Shown: positions 1 to 12,053 of the stretch, piece by piece
Layout: each line of letters starts with the position of its first letter
Position numbering within the stretch: the stretch's first letter is position 1
Source of the DNA: Natrinema amylolyticum
Lineage (GTDB): Archaea > Halobacteriota > Halobacteria > Halobacteriales > Natrialbaceae
Direction: 5' to 3'
DNA length: 64,000 nt
NCBI RefSeq assembly: GCF_020515625.1
Contig: NZ_JAIWPJ010000004.1
Coordinates: 186,001-250,000, forward strand
Program-made: the position numbers and the translations under genes
Notes under the pieces: model-generated
What the model was told of the DNA's origin: nothing
Seen by the model: the letters and a program-made list of their open reading frames with translations, nothing else
Databases searched by the model: none

Positions 1-97
1 CGGCCCCTGTCGTAACTCGTCTCCCATTCGATCCGTGAGACGGCCCCGCAGGACAAAAAGATACCCGATGGCGCGATCGGCACCGGCCGGCATACCG

Positions 98-1957
98 TCA
101 CTCCGCGCGATTCGTGGTCGCGATCTCGCCCGCCCGGCACTCGAGGAGTCGGTCGCCGTCGGCCGTCTCGATCGCGACGCGGTCGTCGTCGGCAGTCACG
201 AGTTCCGGCGTCCGGTCGAAATCGACCGGCCCCTCGGCCGTCGCTCGGACGGCAGTGGCCAGCCAGTGTTCACCGGCGTCGTACTGCTTTCGGAGCGTCG
301 GGACGACCGTACGCGGGTGCATGAGGTTCGTGTTCGGTTCCTCGGGGACGATCTCCGGGTTTCGGTCGGCACGCAGATCGGTGACGACGCTCGTCCCGTT
401 CGGATACGCGGCGCGGGCGGTCGCTCCCTCGGTCCCGTGGGTGAACTGCGTCGGATCGTCGTCGCCCGTCCGATCGAGCGCGAATCCGCCCTCCTCGCTG
501 TGAAGCGGTCGCGACGTCTCGAGGCGGTGGACCCGGACGTGCCAGGGGAGCGCCGGCGCCAGCCAGGTTTCGACGCGGACGTCGTCCCACGGGGACCACA
601 GCGATTTGAGGGTCGTCTCGTCGACTTCGGTCGCGGCGACCGACTCGGAGGCGGGGGTCTTGTACCGGTCGCCGTCCGGGCTGAGCGCGAGCGTGCTGTC
701 GTGTCCCGCCTCCCCGAGGCCCACGTTCTGCCCGGCCATGGAGAACCCGAAGGTCGCGGAGTAGGCGAACTTCCCGTACTTCTCCGGCCCGTAGATGCTG
801 TTCTGGGCGAGCGAGAGCGCGAACAGGTGGTCGTCGTCCCGACAGATGACTTTCCGAGGCTCGGACTGGACGACCGTCTCGGGTCGGTCGGGAAGCGGTT
901 CCTCGTCGGCCTGCCAGAACGGATGCGTCGGCTCGAGCGCGAGCGGCAGGAACGCCTTCGTCGCCCAGTACGGCGAGTTCGGCGAGTTGTACACCTCAGA
1001 CGTCTTCAGCGTCGGATATCGGTAGCCGACCGACAGCAGGCCCCCGTCCGTGAAGATCGGCTGGTTCAGCCACCAGCGGACGTTCCGCGCCCAGAGCCCT
1101 CTGAGGACACCCCACGGGAGCGGGTTCAGGTCGGCGAACGCGAGCGCGCCCCAGAACCCGGCCTGCGCGAAGCGGTAGGTGAGGCTTCGACCGTAGGGGA
1201 GCGCGCGTCCCTCGTCGTCGAACCAGTGGACGTGCTCGGTCGCGAACTCGGCGGCCCGCTCGCGAAACCGGCTGGCCCGCTCCGGATCCTCGTCGCCGCA
1301 GACGGCTGCGTAGACGAGTCCGTAGAAGTGCATCGCCCACGGCAGGTAGTAGTCGATCGGACTTCCATCCCCCACCGGGCCGTCGGTGTACCAGCCCCCG
1401 CCCTGATAGAACGACTCGAGTCGATCCAGCGACGACTGCGTGCCCTCCCAGTCGTGGTCGGCCCCGACCGATCGGAGCCCCATGTTGACCATGACCCGGA
1501 AGAACAGCCAGTTACAGTCGTGGAGGTCGGCGTCGTTGATCTGGTTCAGCCAGCGGACGAGTCGCTCCCGCTCCGGTTCGGAGAGCGGGTCCCAGATTCG
1601 GTCGGGAGTCAACGCGAGTCCGAGCCCGATCGCGGCCATCTCGACGTGTTTCTGGGAGTAGTCGTCCGCCTCGCCCCAGTACTCGTCGTGGCTCGGGTCC
1701 GTGCCGTTGACGAGGCCGCGTCGAACGAGATCCCACTGCTCGGACGTCCCGTGGACGCTCAGCGGAACGAGCCCCCACAGCGGTCGCGCGAACCCCTCGA
1801 GTTCGGCGGCGACGGCGGGGAAGTGAGCGCCGGTCGCCATCGGTCGCACTCGCGCACCACTGGGGCTGGCGTGATCGTACAACGGGTCGACGAGGTCCTC
1901 GACGGCTCGTTCGAAATCGGCTCGCGTCCGGAGCGAATTCTCCGCGACTGGGTTCAT
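98..1957 (-). CDS. DUF2264 domain-containing protein
   Basis: The 619-residue protein matches the DUF2264 family over its whole length. The family is predicted to have an alpha/alpha-barrel N-terminal part followed by beta-rich sequence, and it is often found among polysaccharide-degradation genes. No member has a reaction I can assign with confidence. The N-terminal half is rich in Trp and Tyr (for example WGLVPL near residue 62 and GGWYTDGP near residue 193), as in sugar-binding helical barrels. No signal peptide or membrane segment is visible, so it should be cytoplasmic. The ATG at 1957 lies about 27 bases downstream of a TATA-like TTTTAGA (1980-1986 on the minus strand), which suggests a leaderless transcript. 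It is divergent from the GH2 beta-galactosidase gene, 139 bases away. Confidence 0.85.
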   Translation of the reverse strand: MNPVAENSLRTRADFERAVEDLVDPLYDHASPSGARVRPMATGAHFPAVAAELEGFARPLWGLVPLSVHGTSEQWDLVRRGLVNGTDPSHDEYWGEADDYSQKHVEMAAIGLGLALTPDRIWDPLSEPERERLVRWLNQINDADLHDCNWLFFRVMVNMGLRSVGADHDWEGTQSSLDRLESFYQGGGWYTDGPVGDGSPIDYYLPWAMHFYGLVYAAVCGDEDPERASRFRERAAEFATEHVHWFDDEGRALPYGRSLTYRFAQAGFWGALAFADLNPLPWGVLRGLWARNVRWWLNQPIFTDGGLLSVGYRYPTLKTSEVYNSPNSPYWATKAFLPLALEPTHPFWQADEEPLPDRPETVVQSEPRKVICRDDDHLFALSLAQNSIYGPEKYGKFAYSATFGFSMAGQNVGLGEAGHDSTLALSPDGDRYKTPASESVAATEVDETTLKSLWSPWDDVRVETWLAPALPWHVRVHRLETSRPLHSEEGGFALDRTGDDDPTQFTHGTEGATARAAYPNGTSVVTDLRADRNPEIVPEEPNTNLMHPRTVVPTLRKQYDAGEHWLATAVRATAEGPVDFDRTPELVTADDDRVAIETADGDRLLECRAGEIATTNRAE

Positions 1958-1979
1958 GGCTGAGTTATACTGACACGGG

Positions 1980-1986
1980 TCTAAAA
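1980..1986 (-). promoter_or_regulatory. TATA element for the DUF2264 gene
   Basis: TTTTAGA on the minus strand lies 23-29 bases upstream of the ATG at 1957, the spacing expected for a leaderless haloarchaeal transcript. Prediction from sequence and spacing only. Confidence 0.5.
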
Positions 1987-2090
1987 CGATTGCCCTACTG
2001 GATCCGTTTTGCTTCGAACCCGTGTCACGCTCGAGGCGACGGACTCGGCCCGTCCCGACCGAGGATTGATGATGGTTCGTCGAACACTAG

Positions 2091-5288
<3,198 letters not shown>

Positions 5289-5366
5289 CGCCCCGCGGTT
5301 CGGCCTGCCGATTTCGGTGCGACGAACGACAGTGTGGATCGCCGACAGCCTGACGGGAACGGTGGC

Positions 5367-5372
5367 TTTATG
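5367..5372 (+). promoter_or_regulatory. TATA element for the GH88 gene
   Basis: TTTATG lies about 30 bases upstream of the ATG at 5400 and is the main reason for choosing that start over an in-frame ATG at 5334. Prediction only. Confidence 0.5.
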
Positions 5373-5399
5373 CTCCGATGCGACGCACTGTGCGCCACC

Positions 5400-6608
5400 A
5401 TGGCACGCACACCGGACGCACTGGTAGCAGCGACCGCGGATCACGGCCTTCCGGAGCGCTACACCGAACGGTCGGGAGTCGACCGAGCGGCGTTAGACGA
5501 GGCGCTATCGGTCGCTATCGACCGGGTCGATGACACGCTCGACGAGTTCTACGATCGGTTCCCGTCCCCGTCGAGTCGAGATCTGGTGTACGACGCGACG
5601 GACAACATGGACGGCTGGACCGCGTCCTTCTGGACGGGGCTGTGTTGGCTCGCGTACGAAGTCACGGGAAAGCGCCGGTTTCGGGACGCCGCCGAGACCC
5701 AACTCGAGACGTTCGAGCGCCGACTGAACGAGGGGAACGTCGACACACACGACCTCGGCTTTCTCTACACGCTGTCTGCGGTCGCCGGCCACCGTCTCTC
5801 CGGAAACGAACGGTACCGATCGATGGCGCTCTCGGCCGCGGATCTCCTCGCCGATCGGTTCCTGGAAGCGCCTGGACTCATTCAGGCGTGGGGCGACCAC
5901 GAGGCCACCGAGGAATCCTGGGAACGGGGCCGAATGATCGTCGACACCATGATGAATCTCCCGCTGTTGTTCTGGGCGAGCGAGGAAACGGGCGACCCGC
6001 GGTACGCCGCGATCGCGGAGACGCACGCTCGGACGACCGCCCAACACATCGTTCGGCCCGACGGGTCGACCTACCACACGTTCAAGTGCGACGTCGAGAA
6101 CGGGACGCCGATCGGCGGCGACACGGCCCAAGGGTACGACGCGGACTCCTGTTGGTCGCGGGGACAGGCGTGGGCGATCTACGGCTACGCGATCGCCGGG
6201 GACTACGCCGACGAGGGCGCGTACGCACGGCTCTCGGCGACGCTCGCTAACTACTACCTCTCGCACCTCGAGGACGACAGCGTCCCGCGGTGGGACTTCG
6301 ACGCGCCGGCCGAGCAAGATCACCGGGATACCTCGGCCGCTGCGATCGCGGCCTGCGGCCTCGACGAACTCGCCCGGCAACTGCCGCTCGCGGACGACCG
6401 CGTTCGCGGCTACCGGAACGCCGCCCGCACGACGCTCGGGAGCCTCGCGGAAAACTACTCGACGGTGGGAACCGACTCGAACGGGTTGCTCACGGACGGG
6501 GCGTACGACGTGGCGAACGGGGACTACGACGAGTGTTGCATCTGGGGCGATTACTTCTACGTCGAGGGGCTCGTCCGGGCGACCGAACACTGGTCCCGAT
6601 ACTGGTGA
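5400..6608 (+). CDS. Glycoside hydrolase family 88 unsaturated glucuronyl hydrolase
   Basis: The 402-residue protein is an (alpha/alpha)6-barrel of the GH88 unsaturated glucuronyl hydrolase type. These enzymes hydrate the 4,5-double bond of the unsaturated uronic acid left by polysaccharide lyases and so release it. Typical features are DNMDGWTASFWTGLCWLAYE near residue 70, a central DTMMNLPLLFWASE, and the RGQAWAIYGYA and HRDTSAAAIAACGL motifs that line the active site. Length matches the family (about 370-410). No signal peptide is visible. The start at 5400 is preferred because a TATA element lies about 30 bases upstream. It implies that lyase products, rather than only hydrolase products, are consumed by this locus. 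Confidence 0.92.
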   Translation: MARTPDALVAATADHGLPERYTERSGVDRAALDEALSVAIDRVDDTLDEFYDRFPSPSSRDLVYDATDNMDGWTASFWTGLCWLAYEVTGKRRFRDAAETQLETFERRLNEGNVDTHDLGFLYTLSAVAGHRLSGNERYRSMALSAADLLADRFLEAPGLIQAWGDHEATEESWERGRMIVDTMMNLPLLFWASEETGDPRYAAIAETHARTTAQHIVRPDGSTYHTFKCDVENGTPIGGDTAQGYDADSCWSRGQAWAIYGYAIAGDYADEGAYARLSATLANYYLSHLEDDSVPRWDFDAPAEQDHRDTSAAAIAACGLDELARQLPLADDRVRGYRNAARTTLGSLAENYSTVGTDSNGLLTDGAYDVANGDYDECCIWGDYFYVEGLVRATEHWSRYW

Positions 6609-6671
6609 GAGTAGCTCACTGCGGACGACACGGACAGTACACTTATTTGGGTGACTCATCAAAGCGGTGGC

Positions 6672-7136
6672 ATGGATCATGCACTCGTCGTTATCGACGA
6701 CACTGAGACGCATCGAGCGCTCCTCGCGGAAGCCGGACAGTTAGCCCGCGACACCGACGCGAAATTGACCGTACTCGCGTGGATAACGCCGGATCAGGCC
6801 GACGAGACGGCCGATAGCCTGGAAGTGATCGAACAGGTCGAGGGGACGTCGTACGGCGAACCCGACTCGAACTCCGCGGCGCGGCAGTTCGCACAGCAGT
6901 TCGCGGACGACGTCTTCGAATCGGACGACGATTCGATCGAGTTCACGGCCGATGGAATCGTCATCGAGGACGGCGACCGCGCCGACGAGATCATCGCCGC
7001 CGCGGAGCGCCTCGACTGCGATCACATCTTTCTCGTCGGTCGACAGCGGTCGCCGACCGGAAAGGCGATCTTCGGCGACGTCGCTCAGCGGATCCTGCTC
7101 AACTTCGACGGCACCGTGACGCTCAAAATGGACTGA
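6672..7136 (+). CDS. Universal stress protein, UspA family
   Basis: The 154-residue protein has the UspA fold: an N-terminal beta strand (ALVVIDD), then a C-terminal nucleotide-binding motif GRQRSPTGKAIFGDVAQRIL, which fits the G-2x-G-9x-G(S/T) pattern loosely, with residues to either side conserved. The role is a small cytoplasmic ATP- or AMP-binding regulatory protein whose target cannot be told from sequence. The ATG at 6672 is preferred over the in-frame ATG at 6651, because a TATA-like ACTTATTT lies about 25-30 bases upstream. It stands alone between the GH88 gene and the convergent isomerase gene, so there is no operon link to sugar metabolism. Confidence 0.9.
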   Translation: MDHALVVIDDTETHRALLAEAGQLARDTDAKLTVLAWITPDQADETADSLEVIEQVEGTSYGEPDSNSAARQFAQQFADDVFESDDDSIEFTADGIVIEDGDRADEIIAAAERLDCDHIFLVGRQRSPTGKAIFGDVAQRILLNFDGTVTLKMD

Positions 7137-7172
7137 ATCAGGCGACGTCGAACCCGTCGGCGTCCGCTCCCG

Positions 7173-7925
7173 TCAACGCCAGTTCAACACTGTCGCCATC
7201 GCCTCGTCGGAATCGCCGATCGGCGAGAACTCGCAGCCGACGTAGCCGTCGTAGCCCGTCTCATCGATCGCCGCGAAGATCGTCTCGTAGTCGAGTTCAC
7301 CGGTACCGGGATCGTGTCGCCCGGGAACGGCGGCCACGTGAAAGTGGCCGATACGGTCGATGTTCTCGGTGATATTTCGAATAACGTCGCCCTCGGTGAT
7401 CTGCTGGTGATAGACGTCGTACAGCAGCCTGACGTTCGGCGAGTCGACCGCGTCGATGATCTCGTAGCCCTCCGCGGACGTCTCGAGGTAGTAATCGGGA
7501 TGATCGACCGCCGCGTTCAGCGGTTCCAGAACGATCGTCACGCCCGCCGCTTCGGCGTCCGGCGCAACCCGCGAAAGGACGTCGACGATGGCGTCGTGCT
7601 GGGTCGGCCGATCCAAACCCTCCTGGTCCGGACCGGTCGTCGCGATGAGCGAGGGAATGCCGAGATCGGCTGCCGTTTCAATCGACTCGCGGATCGTCTC
7701 AACGGCGTCGTCGGCCGCATCGGGATCGGTAAGCGTCCCACCCGCGACGCAGCCGATGATCGGGATCCCCGCGTCCGCCGCGGCGCTCTCGATCCGGTCG
7801 AGGTCCTTTCCGCGCCAGTCCCAGAACTCGACCGCATCAGCCCCGACCTCGGCGGCCCGCGAGATCCGCTCGTGAAACGGCTCGTCGTCGTATACCATCT
7901 CCACGCAGACGGAGATCTTCGGCAT
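7173..7925 (-). CDS. Hydroxypyruvate isomerase-like TIM-barrel sugar isomerase/epimerase
   Basis: The 250-residue protein belongs to the xylose-isomerase-like TIM-barrel superfamily and is closest by eye to hydroxypyruvate isomerase. The signatures are EPLN near residue 137, YDVYHQQ near 168, GHFHVAAVPGR near 193 and a C-terminal YVGCEFSP. They supply the Glu, His and Asp metal ligands of that family. It isomerises or epimerises a small sugar or keto-acid; the true substrate is not certain. Its start codon immediately follows the stop codon of the Gfo/Idh/MocA gene with no spacer, so the two form a tight operon and probably act on the same carbohydrate. Confidence 0.85.
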   Translation of the reverse strand: MPKISVCVEMVYDDEPFHERISRAAEVGADAVEFWDWRGKDLDRIESAAADAGIPIIGCVAGGTLTDPDAADDAVETIRESIETAADLGIPSLIATTGPDQEGLDRPTQHDAIVDVLSRVAPDAEAAGVTIVLEPLNAAVDHPDYYLETSAEGYEIIDAVDSPNVRLLYDVYHQQITEGDVIRNITENIDRIGHFHVAAVPGRHDPGTGELDYETIFAAIDETGYDGYVGCEFSPIGDSDEAMATVLNWR

Positions 7926-9035
7926 TCACTCGTCCTCCGTCGTCGGGACGGGCGACAGGTCGCCGGACTCGACCATCGCCTCGAGCGGGTTGTCGTCGAT
8001 GGTCAGCGGGAGATCGACCTGGCCGCGTCGGCGAGCGGACTCCCACGTGGCGAAGATGAGTTCGGTCGCGTTCAGTGCGTTCGCCGCGCCGAGTTCCGGC
8101 TCCTCGTCCGCCTCGAGGCAGCGAACGTTGTCGGCGATCGCGCGGTCGATGAATTCCCAACTGTGCAGGCCGTCGTCGGTCTCGACGGCCGCCCACTCCT
8201 CGTCGCCGGCACGGCGGATCCGCAACGTCGGCAGTTCCTCGTCGTCCTCGCCGGACGGACCGAGTTCGATCGTACCGCGGGTGCCGATCAGTCGGTGGTG
8301 ACACTCGACGGCGCTCGTCGGGCCGCCGTCGTCGGCGCTGTCGCTCGTTCCGAGGCCGCTGACGCCGTTCTCGTACTCCCAGAGCACGACGGCCTGGTTC
8401 TCGTTGTGCGCACCGAAGTGGACGTTCTCCTCGCTGTACTCGATCTGGCCGAGCGCCCAGTCGGCGGGAACCTCGTCGTTGAAGTAGTTACAGAGGTCGA
8501 AGGAGTGCGATCCGTAATCGAAGATGCCGATCGGTGCGGCGAACTCGATCCGCTCGAGGTCGCCGATTTCGCCGTCGTCGAGCAACGCCTTCGCCGTTCT
8601 GACCGCGTCGCTGAACCGCCGCTGGTGGTTGAACGTCAACTGAACGTCGTGCCGACTCGCCTCCTGGGTCATCATGCGCGCCCCGCCGTAACTGTCGGCC
8701 ATCGGCTTCTCGCAGTGGATCGCCTCCACGACGCCCGATCGGATACAGTCGATCGCGATCGTATCGTGGATCGCGGGTGGCACGCACAGCGAGACGATAT
8801 CGGGTTCGACCGCCTCGAGCAGTTCGTCGTACTCCTCGAAGACGTTCTCGTCGGCGATATCGAACTCGTCGGCGAACGCAGCGGCGTTCTCGGGGACGAT
8901 GTCCGCACACCCGACGAGATCGCATTCGGGGTGGTTCTCGTAGGCAGTCGCGTGGTGATACGCCATCGCGTAGCCGTCTCCGTCGGGATTGTCCGGGTCC
9001 GCGCCGGTACCGATCACGGCAACTCGGTGAGGCAT
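7926..9035 (-). CDS. Gfo/Idh/MocA family NAD(P)-dependent sugar oxidoreductase
   Basis: The 369-residue protein has an N-terminal Rossmann fold (VAVIGTG at residues 4-10) and the family motif EKPMA near residue 109. The C-terminal alpha/beta domain holds the usual GIFDYGSHSFDLCNYF helix with Asp and His of the active site. Family members oxidise or reduce sugars, inositols or sugar acids with NAD(P). The ATG at 9035 is chosen because the Rossmann strand begins right after it and an AT-rich TATA-like stretch lies near 9060-9066. It is first in a two-gene operon with the hydroxypyruvate isomerase-like gene. Substrate unknown. Confidence 0.9.
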   Translation of the reverse strand: MPHRVAVIGTGADPDNPDGDGYAMAYHHATAYENHPECDLVGCADIVPENAAAFADEFDIADENVFEEYDELLEAVEPDIVSLCVPPAIHDTIAIDCIRSGVVEAIHCEKPMADSYGGARMMTQEASRHDVQLTFNHQRRFSDAVRTAKALLDDGEIGDLERIEFAAPIGIFDYGSHSFDLCNYFNDEVPADWALGQIEYSEENVHFGAHNENQAVVLWEYENGVSGLGTSDSADDGGPTSAVECHHRLIGTRGTIELGPSGEDDEELPTLRIRRAGDEEWAAVETDDGLHSWEFIDRAIADNVRCLEADEEPELGAANALNATELIFATWESARRRGQVDLPLTIDDNPLEAMVESGDLSPVPTTEDE

Positions 9036-9166
9036 ACGGTTCGGTTCCGGAGAGTGAAACATAATAGTTAGCACTGTGAAACCGCGTCGGATCGGTACCG
9101 TCGAGACGTGCTTCGCGAACGGCCGGCCGTGGTCTTTTTCTCTGCTCGGGACGAGTAGCCGAACCG

Positions 9167-12019
9167 ATGGGTATGATAACTGACGGGCCGCCAGACGGCG
9201 GCGTCCCGATCGTGTACGAGGACGCGGTCGCCGATATTTACGTCGCCGAGGGCGATCACGAGGTCGCGAGGATCGCGGCGACCGACCTCGGCGACGACGT
9301 CGAGCGCGTCACCGGACGCCGTCCCGCGGTCACCGGGTCGCTCGACGACCTCGCTTCGTCCGCCGTGATCGTCGGGACGGTCGGTCGCTCCGAGGGCGTC
9401 GAGCGGTGTCTCCGGGCGAGCGACGTCGACGTCGCGACGCTGACGGACGAACGGGAGAGTTTCGTCATCGAGACGGTCGAAGAGCCGCTTCCCGGCCTCG
9501 AGTCGTGCGTGCTGATCGCCGGGAGCGATCGCCGCGGGACGGCCTACGGCGCGTACGAACTGTCTGAGCGGATCGGCGTCTCGCCGTGGTACTGGTGGGC
9601 CGACGTGCCACCCGAGAAGCGCGACGCGGTCGTCGTCGAGTCGGGGACGTACGAGTTCGGTCCTCCCTCGGTGACTCATCGGGGGATCTTCCTCAACGAC
9701 GAGGATTTCGGGTTGCGGCCGTGGGCGTCGGAGACGTTCGCCCCGGCGGAGGCCGACGATCGGCCCGGGATCGGGCCGACGACGTACGAGCGGATTTTCG
9801 AACTGCTGTTGCGTCTCAAGGCGAACACCGTCTGGCCGGCGATGCATCCCGGGACGAAGGCGTTCTACCGGTATCCGGAGAATTCGGCCGTCGCCGACGA
9901 CTACGCGATCATCGTGGGAACGTCGCACTGCGAACCGATGCACAGAAACAACGTCGACGAGTGGAACGACGCCGACGGTGAGTGGAACTACGCGACCAAC
10001 CGCGAGCGGATACTGGCGTACTGGCGGTCGCGCGTCGAAGCCGTGGCGGACTCCGAGAACGTCTTTACGCTTGGAATGCGCGGCATCCACGACGCCGGCA
10101 TGCCAGGCGGGGAGACGCGAGCGGAGACGGCCGAGTTGCTCCAGCGGGTGATCGACGATCAGCGGCGACTGCTGGACGAGGCCCACGACCGGCCCGTCGA
10201 GGAGATCCCGCAAGTGTTCTGCCCGTACAAGGAGGTCCTCGACGTGTATCGCGAGGGAATCGACGTCCCCGAGGACGTCTGTCTACTGTGGCCGGACGAC
10301 AACCACGGCTACGTCCGGGAACTGCCGACCGACACCGAGCAGCAGCGTGAGGGCGGGTCGGGGCTGTACTATCACCTCTCCTACTGGGGCCGTCCGCACG
10401 ATTATCTCTGGCTGTCGAGCGTCCCGTTGGGCCTCGTTCGATCCGAACTGACGAAAGCGTACGACGCCGGCGCTCGCGACTACTGGGTCGTGAACGTCGG
10501 CGATATCAAACCGACCGAGACGGAGTTGGAGTTCGCTCTCGATCTCGCGTGGGACGTCGAGGCGACCCGCTCCGTCTCGAGCGCTGAGTGGCTGCGCGAC
10601 TGGGCCGCCCGCGAGTTCGGCGAGACCCACGCCGACGATATCGCCGAGCTTCTCGCCGAGTACTACCGGCTGGCGCTCGCCCGAAAGCCCGAACACATGG
10701 GGTGGTCGTCGGTGTATCCGGACACGCCACCGGACGAGCCCGCGTTCAGTTTCGTCCGCGAGGGCGACGAAGCGCGCCGCCGAGTCGACGCGTTCGAACG
10801 CCTCGTCGAACGAGCGGAGGCGGTCAGCGAGGCCCTTCCGCCGGAGCGACGACCGAGCTTCTATCAGTTGGTGCTGTATCAGGTGCGCTGTGCCGCAGCG
10901 ATGGCGGAGAAGTACCTCCACGCGGCCCGAAGCCGGCTGTACGCCGGACAGGGCCGCACGAGTGCCAATCGCTACGCCGACCTGGCCGAGCGCGCTCACC
11001 GGCGGATCGAAGGCGAGACGCGATACTACAACGAGATCCTCGCTGACGGCAAGTGGGAGGGGATGCTCTCACACCGGCCTCGAGACCTGCCAGTGTTCGA
11101 CGCACCCGCGACGGCGAATCTCACGCCGCGGGAGGGCGCTGCGCTCGGCGTCGCCGCGGAGGGCCGTCGGACGCCGATCCGCGGGGACGAGCGCACGCTG
11201 CCGGCGTTGCCGACGTTCGATCCGGGAGTCGACCCGGACCGCTTCGTCGACGTGTTCACTCGCGGCGACGACCCCGTCGAGTGGTCCGCGACGCCGAGCG
11301 ACGAGTGGATCGACGTCGACGCCACCGAGGGAGTCGTCGAGGACGAACGCCGATTGTGGGTCGGGGTCGATTGGGACGCCGTCCCGGATCAGGGGGCGAC
11401 CGGCGACGTGACGATCGAGGGGGCGGGCGTCGAAAAGACCGTTCGCGTCGACGCGGCGGCGCCGCGAGGCGACCCCTGCAGTGATTTCGTCGAGACGAAC
11501 GGCGCCGTCGCCATCGAGGCGGAGCGGTACAGCAGCGCCCGCGACGGCGATCCGGGCGTCTGGACCCGGTGTGACGTCCCGGGGCGCGTTTCGGGAACGA
11601 CCGTCGCCGTAGAGCCGTCGATCTTCTCGAGCCACGATCCGGGGAGCGACGACGCCCCGCTGTTGGAGTACGACATCGAGCTGTCCGCGACCGGCTCCGT
11701 CGACGTCGAGGTCCAGTGCATTCCGACACAGGCGCTCAACGAGCGGCGGGATCTGCGGTACGAAGTAGCCATCGACGGCGGCGAGAGCGCGGTCGTCTCG
11801 ATCGATCCCGACGGCGGCGAGCACGACCCCCAATGGCAAGCGAACGTCCTCCGCGGAGCCGCGATCGGGACGACGACACACGAGATCGAGACGGCGAGGA
11901 CGCACACCCTCCAACTACACGCGTTGGATCCCGGTCTCATCGTGGACCGGATCGTCGTCTACACCGACGGCGAGCGGAAGACGTACCTCGGCCCGCGAGA
12001 ATCGGCCATCGAACGGTGA
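9167..12019 (+). CDS. Glycoside hydrolase family 115 (xylan alpha-1,2-glucuronidase-like)
   Basis: The 950 residues match GH115, which removes (4-O-methyl-)glucuronic acid from xylan chains. The N-terminal alpha/beta domain (to about 150) precedes a barrel with conserved YYWWADV-like (WYWWADVPP, about 143), RGIFLNDEDF (about 170), KANTVWPAMHP (about 220) and GTSHCEPMHRNN (about 250) motifs. The C-terminal 250 residues form the beta-sandwich GH115 tail. There is no signal peptide, so glucurono-oligosaccharides would be cut inside the cell. ATG at 9167 is used, though the third codon (ATG at 9173) is also possible. It is divergent from the Gfo/Idh/MocA operon and convergent with the beta-helix gene. 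Confidence 0.92.
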   Translation: MGMITDGPPDGGVPIVYEDAVADIYVAEGDHEVARIAATDLGDDVERVTGRRPAVTGSLDDLASSAVIVGTVGRSEGVERCLRASDVDVATLTDERESFVIETVEEPLPGLESCVLIAGSDRRGTAYGAYELSERIGVSPWYWWADVPPEKRDAVVVESGTYEFGPPSVTHRGIFLNDEDFGLRPWASETFAPAEADDRPGIGPTTYERIFELLLRLKANTVWPAMHPGTKAFYRYPENSAVADDYAIIVGTSHCEPMHRNNVDEWNDADGEWNYATNRERILAYWRSRVEAVADSENVFTLGMRGIHDAGMPGGETRAETAELLQRVIDDQRRLLDEAHDRPVEEIPQVFCPYKEVLDVYREGIDVPEDVCLLWPDDNHGYVRELPTDTEQQREGGSGLYYHLSYWGRPHDYLWLSSVPLGLVRSELTKAYDAGARDYWVVNVGDIKPTETELEFALDLAWDVEATRSVSSAEWLRDWAAREFGETHADDIAELLAEYYRLALARKPEHMGWSSVYPDTPPDEPAFSFVREGDEARRRVDAFERLVERAEAVSEALPPERRPSFYQLVLYQVRCAAAMAEKYLHAARSRLYAGQGRTSANRYADLAERAHRRIEGETRYYNEILADGKWEGMLSHRPRDLPVFDAPATANLTPREGAALGVAAEGRRTPIRGDERTLPALPTFDPGVDPDRFVDVFTRGDDPVEWSATPSDEWIDVDATEGVVEDERRLWVGVDWDAVPDQGATGDVTIEGAGVEKTVRVDAAAPRGDPCSDFVETNGAVAIEAERYSSARDGDPGVWTRCDVPGRVSGTTVAVEPSIFSSHDPGSDDAPLLEYDIELSATGSVDVEVQCIPTQALNERRDLRYEVAIDGGESAVVSIDPDGGEHDPQWQANVLRGAAIGTTTHEIETARTHTLQLHALDPGLIVDRIVVYTDGERKTYLGPRESAIER

Positions 12020-12053
12020 TCGGCACCCCTACCGGAGGCGCGTTCGGAAGCGA

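Noticed and set aside
35-1963. Long open frame on the plus strand opposite the DUF2264 gene
   Set aside because: It is antisense to a well-conserved protein and its translation is Arg/Val-rich low-information sequence, the usual shadow in GC-rich haloarchaeal DNA.
5334-5399. Longer N-terminus for the GH88 enzyme from the ATG at 5334
   Set aside because: The extra 22 residues overlap the predicted TATA element and have no family similarity.
7314-9071. Long plus-strand frame opposite the isomerase and Gfo/Idh/MocA genes
   Set aside because: Antisense shadow spanning two real genes; no domain is visible.
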